Shown: in pieces, positions 39,101-51,100 of the stretch
How the letters are laid out: each line of letters opens with the position of its first letter
How positions within the stretch are numbered: position 1 is the first letter of the stretch
Source: Mycteria americana
Taxonomy: Eukaryota; Chordata; Aves; Ciconiiformes; Ciconiidae
DNA length: 64,000 bases
Assembly: GCF_035582795.1 (NCBI RefSeq)
Contig: NC_134368.1
Coordinates: forward strand, 34,656,501-34,720,500
Direction of reading: 5' to 3'
Position numbers and translations under genes: made by a program
Notes under the pieces: generated by a model
The model's input: only the letters and a program-made list of their open reading frames with translations
Databases searched by the model: none
Told to the model about the DNA's origin: nothing

Positions 39101-42100
39101 GAGAAGAATGTCATGCTTGCAAACAGAACCTACTTTGTGAATTATCAGCATTAACAGTTGGTGCTGAGGCCCCTGCATCTGCACTTAGGAATATCAGGGA
39201 GTTTACTAGGCAAGGTTTAGTCCAGCATCTTGCCAGGCTTGTGGTTCAAAGTTGCCTGTAGGACCAGTTCAGACCCTTATGTCTTCAGGAGTGATGGGAT
39301 TTAATTTGGTATAGCTGGAATGGACCTTTAATTTTCACCTCCTCCAAAGGAAGGAGGAAAAAACAACCTTTTGAAAAGCAGAGCACCCCAGAAACCAAAC
39401 TATAAAATGCTAGTGTAGACGCTGCCATCTTATATCTGTTTTCTCCATTGCCATTGCTGCTTCCTAACAGCAGTAGCAGAGATTCTTGATAGAAGAGGAA
39501 ATGTTTCTTCTGTGGTTCTCCACTGCTCCTGAGTTTTCATTTGTCCTGTCTTTTCTTCCTCACCATCATTCCTTCTTCACTTCTCTTGCGCTTGTGCTGC
39601 AAATTACCTCTCTAGGTCTCTCAGCCAAACCACCAGTGAATTAACTGGGTGGAATTCACCGCTGCTGAGAGGAGGGGCAGTGGGGATGGCTCAGGGCTGT
39701 GTAGACTGAGTAATTGGATTCTGAGCTGCGCAAAGCTGAATCATAGGAGTAGCAGATGATGTTTTACAGCAAATGTTATGTGCTAAGTACAAGGGAAAGT
39801 CCACAGAAATCTGGCTTGTGGTTTTTTTTCCCTACAGAAACAACTTAAAAAAATGTACATACTATGTTTCATACTGCATTAGGCTGATTGAGACACTGCC
39901 TCCTTGGGAAAAACTAAGCTAAAGCAAGCATATACCTGTTTCCAATAAAAATGCCATTGGTGAAGAAAACTTGAGTCGCTCATATGATAACTTCTGAGTT
40001 ATGATAAGATAGCAAATGTATCATTAGCGGAGTCAGAAATTTTTTAGACATTATCTTGAGAGGCTTAAAATTTTCAGACTTAATCTCTAAATAATGAGGG
40101 AAAGCATGTATGTGATATTAGTGGAAATGCTTAGAGTGCAAAGAACCTGTGGAAGCTTTCCCAATTTATTTAATTTTTCCTGATCTGCTCACTGCCTGCT
40201 CTTCCATAAAACTGTTAGTACACTTACAGTTGTTACAAATCTAATGACACAGTAGGATCCTGATGGAATAACTTTCAAATTGTTTAAATGCACTACTCTG
40301 AAACTTAAGGCATGTGTATTTTGTATCAGACTTTTTTCTAGAATCTCTGTGAATCAGTGTTTATGAACAGGAGGCATGCATTTCTTTTAAAGGTTTTATT
40401 AATGAGCTAGGAAATGGGACTCTTCCTCTGTGATGGATATGCCCTGAAAAACTTAGAGTGAACAGAATACGTTATTAATCTAATAGTTTTGATTATTTTA
40501 ATAATCTAATTACTAATTGTTCTGTAAGGAATAGATTCTACCAATCTGTTTTTGCTAAGCATAGAATTCTTGTACCTATTTTTGCTCCATCGCATAAAAT
40601 AGAGATATGAATTGGAATCTCAGAAAAGTAATAATTGCTCAAAGTACTTTTAAATACTTAAAGAATACAATTAAAGAAGCTTCCTGTTTTGTGGTTTCCA
40701 ATACACTTGCCTATCACCATGCTGTCAAAGAGTCAAGTAAATTTCTGCAACCACTTTTTAAAAGTATAAAATCTAGTGCTGTTTTTTTAATATTATTCAC
40801 ACTACTTACATGTATATCTTCTTTAAAATGCCATTTTATTAGTTTAAGGGACCATTCACATCTATAAAATATTTTTATTTTATAGGTCTCTTATCTTTTG
40901 GAGTAAAAGAATCTGCATGGGTGAATAAAATTTTCACTGCTATTAACATCTTGGTCCTACTCTTCGTTATGATTTCTGGTTTTGTGAAAGGAGATGCTGA
41001 CAACTGGAAAATAAGTGAAGAATATCTCATAAACCTTACTGCAATAACAGAGTAATTTTTTTAAATCCGTTTACTTGCTCATATTCCAAGCAATTTTCTG
41101 TTATACTTGCTTTTGTGGTATTGCAGGTATTGTATCAACTGATAGCTCTGTCGCTGGGAATGATAAACTTTTTATTCCCTTAAAAATTGGGGTTTATTTT
41201 CTTGTTTGTAGTTTCCTTAAAAAAAACCCCATCTTATTTCAATACTCTTGTCTGTAGCCATTTGAGAGGTTATTGGCTCCTCGTCCTTAAGTAATGTATT
41301 AACTGCAGTATGTGAGTATGACAGCAAGAGTTGCCTACACCATTAGTGTTTTAATATGTTTTGCCACAAACTGCAAAGTCAGTAAGATGACAGTTACTTG
41401 ATTCAGATATTCTTCCATTTACTGTTATTTTTGTCTTTTTTACAAGCTTGGACATAAAAATGTCTTCTCATGCAGTTTTGTAAAGCAGAACTCTGTCTTG
41501 ACAAAAGCATTTTAACATGTTTTTCCAGAGTGGTAGGGGAGAAGGATGCATGTGTTTGTCCTACCAATAATAATAATAATAATAAGTTATTTTTCTGGTG
41601 TATTTTTGTTCTTTGTAGGAATTGCTCATCCTGTGAGAATGTGACAAGTATATATGGGAGTGGTGGCTTTATGCCATATGGTTTCACAGGAACATTGGCT
41701 GGTGCTGCAACCTGTTTTTATGCTTTTGTTGGATTTGACTGCATTGCAACAACTGGTATAGTATTTATATGTGTGTGTATATGTGTATAAGTATATACAT
41801 ATAACATGCTTTTTTTGTAAAAAAATACCCACACAAACAACATAACAATCTGTCTACTGTTCATCCTTTGCTTTCTCCTAAACCTCCTTCAGTCCATGTA
41901 GAATGAGTCTGAGTTCATTCCTGAATGTGGCTATCGTTTTGGGAGGAAGGAGGAGATATTACTTATTTTATTCCTGTTCTAAAAAAATAAATTGTTGCCT
42001 TCTAAGTCTTGGAAGTGCTTAGTATACATTTTTTTCTGCCCAAATCATGTTAATCACCTGCTTACTTTTACAATTCTCTGAGATGAGGTATCTCTCCTAA

Positions 42101-45100
42101 AGGCTGGCTTGTATATGGCTGATAGGGAATGAGCGCACCGAACTTATAAATTGCAGGTAAATAACTAGAAATGATGGGCTTTGAGTACTCTAAATATAGA
42201 ATGTATTTTATGCCCTTTAGTTTACCTCTATTTTTTAATGCTATTTCTGTCAAGAAAATACGGAGTTTTGTTCTGTGTCACTAAGCTTATTTTATACAGA
42301 TTTTTAAAACTTCTATTACAAATATGATTCCCATGGCTTAGATTAACAAATGATTTGTCTTTGATGTTATCTTTTAAAGCTGAAGGTGGAAATGAGTAAG
42401 AATTTTTGGTGGGGCATTTTTTTTTCCTTTTTTCAGGAGAAGAGGTCAAGAACCCTCAGAAGGCCATACCCATAGGAATTGTGGTGTCCCTGCTTGTCTG
42501 CTTCATGGCCTATTTTGGGGTTTCAGCTGCACTGACACTTATGATGCCATACTATCTACTAGATGAGAAAAGTCCTCTGCCAGTAGCATTTGAATATGTT
42601 GGATGGGGTCCTGCGAAATATGTTGTAGCAGTGGGATCCCTCTGTGCTTTGTCCACAAGGTAAAGACATTGAAATACTAATTTTATTGGGAAAAGCTGAT
42701 GGATAATATATGACATTTAAATATATGTTCATGCGTTCATTTTGAAGGCTCAGTTCATCAAAGGATTAGCAATAAGTATTGTAAGCATGTTTTAGACTTA
42801 ATCAGATCTTGATCACAGTAGGTGGATTAATTTAAGTTCCTTTTTTAAACTATTGTTATTGAACTATACCTCTTTGGCTTATTACCCCAATTTTTTAAAT
42901 TAAAATATGTATTTTCAGACATATGACCTGCATGTTATCTTTATTAACTGATAAAATAAGCCTCACCCATTTTGTCCTTTCTTGCTGTCCACTCCCAATG
43001 ACTCAGCAGCTTTATGGGCTCTGTGTATTTGCAGGCAAAATTGAAGAGATGATTAATTAGCTCCACGTCTTATCTTCATTGCCTGTCCCTGTTTTCCTCC
43101 AGTAGCCAGTCTGTCTTCTGACATCATCCTTTCCTGTGATTTCTGTGTGGGTATTTGAGATGTAGATTATAGCTGTGAAAATATGATCATTTATTCCCCT
43201 TTGTGAAACTGTGGATGTAACCTTAACTTAACGTCTTATTTTGATTAATAAGATCAGGGAGGGCATGAGATATATTAGTATCTGTTCATATATATTACAC
43301 CCCAATTGTAATGTGGTATAAAAACTTTCATAGGATAGAACATTGCTTGATAGTTGAATTTAGGGATAGAAAGATGCTGATGCCGATCTTGTACCTAAGT
43401 TTATGTAGGTAAGGAGTCATTTACGTGAGCTTCAGTGGTACAGAATACTAGCTGCCTTTCCACAAAGGAAAACGACATGCCTGTTTAAGCACTAATGCTA
43501 ACAGTACTCTGAGATAACCCTGTAAGCATTAGCCTGAAGAAGATGAGCACGCTGACTGTGGACAATGATTGAAAGGAAAGGAATATTTTGATGTAGAAGG
43601 GGATAGAAAAAGGAAATAGTTCCAAAATGACGTTAAAAGAATTGTAGGGCTGACTGAAGAATGTTATAGTTACAAGTTCATTCTGGGATTATAGTTATTT
43701 TCTATCTAGTTGTCATGGTCCCCTCATTTTGGAGGGTTTTACTGAATTTTTCCTCTATATTGATAAATAGTAAAAGTGATATATAAGCAGAAACTAGCTT
43801 AAAGAAATTAATACTGGAAAACAAAATGAAGTGAGATGGTAAAACGCTTTTTCAGAAATTTGAACTGCTGGTCTCTTTTACCAGTGTATTCTGAAGAATT
43901 ATATTTACTCATATGGAGAGGTTAATCTTTCAGTCTGACTGGTGTTAGTTTAGAACAAAGCAAAGGAAATTGTATTTCATATTCCTCAGTTTAGAGGTAT
44001 AATTATGAAAAAAAGTTGGGAACATTGCTTTTGGTCCATATAGTTATCTCTTACTATGTTATGTCATGAACTTGTTTCCTCAGGGTGAAGATGTTTGTTA
44101 ATATTTCTGTTATTTATATTAATGTACTTAAAGAGGGGTAGGATAAATAAATTTTACAAAGCCACAACAGCAAAAGAATTGGCAGTGGATTTTACCAGTA
44201 TCCCTATTTGAAAAATCAATTGTCACTCTGATTTAGGAAACATTCTTTTTTGGAGGGGACATTCATACATCAAAATCAGTTCACGTGCAGTGAAACTTCT
44301 CTCGTGTGTCTACCTTAATGCTTGTGTCTCACGAGCATTACTGGAGGTACTTAGCATCTGTGGTATGTAAAAGCTGTGCCTTCTGTAAGTGATCTAGTCC
44401 ATTCCCTAAAGCAAGAAAGGCAACCATTCACCTGGTGTGCTTGCTGCAGAGGTTATACAGGCTATGATTTTGCCTTTTGTCCTTTCAATGGTTTTGGTTT
44501 TCTTAATTGCAATTATTTCGCTTTGAGGGAAAGAAACGACCTAATTTAAGAAGTATGTTTAAAAAGAGCTTCAAGTTATCAACAATTTAAAAGCTTTCTG
44601 TGTTCTGCTAATAACAAATCTAAATGAATTAGCTTTACTTAAAAAAAAAAAAAAAGAAACAATCTTAATGAAGCTTGGCTAGAGGTGCTTTAATTGAAAG
44701 AAATAATGTGCCCAAGTATAACTGTATGGTGCTTACTTTGAATTACTGTTAACAGCAGCCTCACATGGAAATGTAGAATGTAAGAGATGCTGCTAATGCT
44801 TATTGATTTGCTGCTGCTGACTGACAGACTTTCTCCAGGAATACTAAAGCTTAATTGCATAGTTAGTGTGACCTGGAACATGTTCCTGGTCCACTAATAC
44901 CCAAGAACTACAGTAATGGCAAGACCCATTTTGCTAATCTGAATTCTCACTGATGAAGCAATTCTATTACCTAAATTAATTAAAAAAAAAAAGCAATCAA
45001 CTTTACAGTGAAAAACAAATTTCTATTTGTGTCTGATCTGTAGTGTCTTGGGCTATGGGGCTTTCTGGTTTTGTCTTACAATCATAAATTTTGTTTCTAT

Positions 45101-48100
45101 ACATGCCTAACATTGTTTATCTTGTCCATGATACAACTCTGCATGAACTGTGTTTGCCATGTTGCATGTGTTTGCTTTTTACTCAGTCTTCTTGGATCCA
45201 TTTTCCCAATGCCACGTGTAATCTATGCTATGGCGAAGGATGGGTTGCTTTTCAAATGTCTAGCTCAAATCAGTTCCAAAACGAAGACCCCACTAGTTGC
45301 TACTCTATCGTCTGGTGCAGTAGCAGGTGAGACTAAGAGTTGATCCTTGTAAAGAAAGGTGCACTGCTAAACACGTTGCATATATGAAAATAAACCACTG
45401 TTGTGCAGCTTTGATTTGCTTTGGACTGAAATGACCAAATCTGATTGTCGCCAGGTAAAGTAGGCTACCAGTAAAACTTTTCTCTACCACAGATTTTGTA
45501 TTTGTTGGTTAATCTCAAGTGCTTTCAAAGCCTAGGTTCAAAATAAACAACAACCCAAAACCAAGGACATCAGTCAACCAAACAAAAAACCAAGAGCAGC
45601 AAGACAGAGCCTAAACCAAAACTAAACCTAAACCCATTAACTCTTCCAAGCTTTCTTTTTGTGTAGTTGGGTTTACCAGTAAAGCATTGTGCTTTTAATA
45701 ACCTGTATTTGAACTATACATTTTTCTGTTCTAGTCTTCTCGGCTCTATGTTCCCTTTGCCCCGAATTCTGTTTGCCATGGCACGCGATGGTTTACTCTT
45801 TAGTTTTCTTGCCAAAGTGAGTAAGAGGCAGGCACCAGTTTCTGCCACCTTGACAGCAGGGGTCATCTCTGGTAAGCTCTCAAAGCCCGTGTTACTTAAA
45901 ACTGAGATTTAAACACTCTATGCACGTGCATGGTACTTTATATTTTTGAAAAGGGCTGCTTGTTAACTTCCCTTGCATGTACAATGGGAATAAAATTACC
46001 GAGTAATCAAAGGGTGTAAGAACTCCAGATCATGCCAATCATGGTGGTGGTGGTGTCCTTAATGTCACAGAATTCAAAATGATTTTTTTTTTTTTTCTAA
46101 TTTTGGCCTCTTGTATTGTGAATATGTTTGTTACTTAATCTGGGTCCCTTAGGCTGATGCTTTACTTACAGGGTTTCCTTGTCTGATGTACACCTATATA
46201 TTTATCACATTTATAAGGGGGAAATAACTGTCACGTTTTTTATTATGAGACATGAGAAAAAAATATCTACATTTGCAGCAGGATCAACTTTTGTGTAAAA
46301 TACAAAGATTTTAAAATTTTCTTCTAAAGATAAAGGATTCTGTTTTTGTAATGGCTTACCAAATTGTGGTTGAGGGGTATGTACGTGTGTTGGGGGGTTA
46401 TGTGTGTATGCACGTATATGTATGCACATACATGCCCACATGTATTTTAGCAAAGCAGCATTTTGGGAGCTGTTGCCAACTCTTAATGTTTCACAAAGAG
46501 AAATTTTTAACATACAACTGTTTCACTTTTGTCAACACTTCTTGCAGAGGCACATGTAGTTGTGCCCAAATTTCATTGTCATTTCAGTGGGATGTCTAAT
46601 TACCCAGGAAAAGTGGAAGCTCTAGAAGTATTTAGCTCAAAGGCAAATAAATAAGTCTTAAAAGTAATTCAAATATGAAATACATGCCTTATAACGTTTA
46701 GCAACCCCGGCTAAAATTGATATCAAATAAGAGGTTCAGAACTGAGACTAAAATATTATTATTTATAGTCAGGGTCATCCTCAGATGCCACAAGACTGGA
46801 ACTGCTTGTGCCGTGTACTTGGCAGTAATGTAGGAAGGCATAGTCATTGTCCAGATAGTTCCCACATGAAGCATTATTATCAGTTCCCTTATTATCAGTT
46901 TCCCTGCTTAGAATTACTTTTATTGTTTTGACTTTATATTATTTGAATTTATAATATTGACATATTCCCCTATAATAATTTGGAAGTGCAGTTATGTGGG
47001 ATGAAATGAATATCTTTCTCTGAAATCACAGTAATGATGAGGGGAAAGAAAACCTTATTACCCAGCTGGTAAACTGACTGATATAGTTATACAGCCCTGA
47101 CTGTAGCTATGCAGCAGCTGTCACTTGGACTGCTTTTAGACAGTTTGGGGAATTTGGTGTGTCAGCAACTCACCTGAAGACAGCTTTATCTACTGCTGGA
47201 GAAGGAGTAATTTCTTCTTCTATTTTTAAAAAGATGCATATTTAGTAACTTGTGGTCATAAATAGTTTTGCCAGAATAGTTATGGATGTGTGCAACAGTT
47301 TATATTATCTGACTTTTCTATGCATTTGTAGCATGGATAGTTTCACAGCTTTAAGAAACGTTAAGCAGATTAGATGTTTGGCCTCTTAATTAAAGTTACC
47401 AGGTCAAGCCTACAGCTGAGGCAATTGTCACATGTTATTACTGTGACTTACCTTTTCACATGTGGTAAATGTGATTGTGAAACTCTCCACATAGCAAAAT
47501 GTTTTGGTGTCAGTCCAAGGTTTCTCCACCATAAATTTATCTACCGTTGTTTCTTACAATTGGAGTAGAATTAAGAGAGGTGGAAAAGCGATACTGTGTC
47601 TTTTTTTCTCTTAGTCAGAAACTTACAGGCATTTTTCAGTTTGGTTCTAATGTAAAAGAATATTCTGGGCTACAAAGTAGCCTTTCAAAGCTAGGATTAA
47701 AAATTAAATATAGCTACTGTACATGAGGTTATAGTAGGTTCTGCTCTTCCTCAGCTTTGCTTACGTATGCTCTTTTGAGCATGCAAAACAGTGAGCTGTT
47801 CAGAAATCTACCCTGTAAGTGACTTCGTGGATTTAGGAACATCCACTGTCATTAAAGAAAACAGGATGGTCTTCTTTCCTTCATTGGAACAGGAGACACG
47901 CAGATGAAATAAAACTTCTGTAACACAGCAGTCTTGTTTTCAGAAAATGACATTTTGCTTTCTCCTTCAGGATCAAAAACCAGGGGAATACGTGTTTCTG
48001 TGTTTGTGCACTTATACACCTGTCTACAAATATATTAACAAACATGTAACATAAATATTATATATAAGTATTTCTGAATATAGAAAAATTTGTGTGTGCC

Positions 48101-51100
48101 TATACATGCAGTGTATAAAGGCTATGTTTAATAGTTTCTTTTGATGTTGAGATTACTGGTGATTCAAAAGATTAAGTATTGTTAGTTTCTTTCTGCATCT
48201 CAATAATGTTAATAAAATACAAATATTTTAGACCACATATATTTCAAATTTCTTTGACCACATATATTTCAAATCAATTAGCATTAGCCTTTCATTTAGT
48301 GATGGCTTGTGCTAATTTCTTTATGAGCTACGTGTGGCTGTGCGCAAACAGCATAGACAAAAAAAGACATTCCAGAATCTCCAAAAGAATGTGACATTAG
48401 CTTTTATAAAGACAAAGACTGCTAGAATTACTCCTAGTATCATGGAAGTTTCTCGCTCTGATGTCAGTGACCTTAAGAATATTAATTCTTCTGAGATTTT
48501 GCTGGCCTTTACTGAAGGCCACTTGAACTTAACTTCTTTTTAGTAACATAATCAATTTAAAAAACCCCACAAAACTATTTTATTTGAGACAACTCCTGAA
48601 AGTTGTCTTCTTTCATAGAGACAACTTCTTTACATAGAGCAGTCTCTCAGCTCAGCAGAAATTTTACATACTGGTGACTTACTGGGTCAGATCATTTTTT
48701 CCCAGTCTTGCAGTGGAATCCATCCTCTCAGCTTTGGTAAGATTCTGATGCAGGATCTGAACCTTATTCTATAAAAATGTATTTTTCATGTGGCCCCAAT
48801 TCAACAAGCCATGTGTGCAAATATTTATGTCCAAATAAGTCCAATATGAATGGCTTGATTATGCAGCATGACTGTACGGCTCATCAGTGCATATCTATAT
48901 GAATGAGATTCCCAACTGTAGGGAATTAGGTCTAGGAATGTTGGCGATGACTTCAAAAATGTGTTTTTAAGGATTACCATGATTTCACTCATATTGCTGT
49001 CTGTAAAACGATGTAAAGTTACACTGCAGACAGATTTTAAAATCTTAGCTCTTAATATGTCTTAATTTTAATCTTAGCGTTTACGGTTGGACTCGATGAT
49101 CTTAAAGGTCTTTTCCAACCTAAACAATTCTATGGTTCTATGTCAGCCTCATACAAATTTTGCATTTTCTTTTCTTTTTTAGCTATAATGGCATTTCTGT
49201 TTGACCTAAAGGCTTTAGTGGACATGATGTCTATTGGTACACTTCTTGCTTATTCACTTGTGGCAACCTGTGTCCTCATTCTTAGGTGAGTCAAAAACGT
49301 CCTTTGTATTCTACAGTGTTTTATTTTGTGTTGGTCAGTATATAAATGGAAGTGACATTTACCGGGTATGTTTTTTGCTAGATAGCTAAATGTTTAAAAA
49401 TTAGCTGTATGCATATAAATGATTACTAAGAAGCAGGGACCCATCAAAGAAAACAATGATATATTGTCATATCAGTATAGCAGTTAGTCGTCAAAGCTTC
49501 ATGTGAAATCTAGGCACCTTTTATTTTCCAGAAGATGTACTGGTCCAAGCATTAGTCCCAAAGGTACTAGATGTAAGCTTGTGTACAAAATTCAATGAAT
49601 GGTATTTTGATATGAATACAATCTATGCCGCACATCAGGCCTATTACATTGTGGGGGCTATATGTGAAAGGTGTACATGTTCTAGGTAGTTCACAGGATG
49701 AACAAGTTCAAATCATTGCTTTGTATTACCCTAGTCAGAAACATAAGGCCAGACAAGTGTTTCAAGATGTGGTAGCCCAGGAAGAGAGTACAAATATTCT
49801 CTCTCAATGAGTGAGATTATAAATACTTGTCAGTAAAACCCTGGTATCTGTTCTGTTTGTAAAGCTATGGAATAATATTGACATATTGGTAGCTGCTGCT
49901 CACGTTATTATGTATTGCTCTTTTTAACTTAAAAAGTCAGTCTTTATTACTTAAAGCTAAGTAATTAACTTTGAAAAGTATAACAGCTTAAATTCAGCTC
50001 AAATTCAATGTTGCAATAATTTACACTTTAAAAGAGAAGACTATTTTATTCCATAGTGACTTGTTTAATAGATGTATTTTTAAAAATATACTTAAATTCT
50101 AACAAAGCAGGTGTAAAATTTCAGTTTATGCCAGTTAGTAGGCCTCTTACAATACAGAAAGCAAGTCAGAAAGAAGCACCCCTACCCTTTGCCTGCCATT
50201 GACCACCAGACCCTGTCCCCTCTTTTTGTACGAGACTGGTCATTTATCTGACCCATTGGTGCATTCATGTAGCTTAAAAAACTGCCCCAAAAATCCCCAA
50301 ACAAAGCCAGCACAACAGTGAGTTGCCATAGTTTGTTTATATACAGTAGTGACTAATAATATATGCTGTTGCAGTGCAGTCATAAATTGGGAAATTGTAA
50401 ATCTCCACTGCAAAGAATTTAGTATTTAAATACATTCCTAAAGTCATATTGCTTCAAATCCCAAAGTAAACTTAATGTTTTTATTATCCGGTTTGTTTTA
50501 TGCATAGGTACCAACCCAGTTTAACTTACGAGCAATCAAAATATTCTCCAGAAAAAGCAGCTTTGGCTGCATCTGAATCTGCAGTAAGTGAATCACAGAT
50601 AAATATGATACAACAGAATCACTTCAGTCTTCAGGCCCTGATTAATCCATCCAGTTTACCTACCGAGCAGACTGCAACTACTGTTAACTTTTTAGTGGGT
50701 CTCTTAGGTAAGTATTCAGCTGTCCAAACTCACATAATGCTCAAACTTATTAATTAACATAAATAATGGGATTTTATTAAAGACAAAATTAAAAATCCAG
50801 TGATAACATGCCTTCTTTCAGTCATAATGTGTCATTCTGCAGAATGCTTTTATACTTCTTGTTGAATCTAATCTGTAGTCTACTATATTTTCCTTTAATT
50901 AAACATTTTCATGATAACATTTCATACTGAAGACCTGCTACCATTCTTCTTAAAAGTCACGTCCTCTTCCATGCAGAGATTAAGTGACCTCTTTCCCATT
51001 TCCATCATTTTGTTTTTCACACAGCTTTCTTGGTTTGTGGCTTGAGTATCCTCACTACTTACGGGATTCATTTCATTGCTAACTTGGAGCCCTGGAGTAT

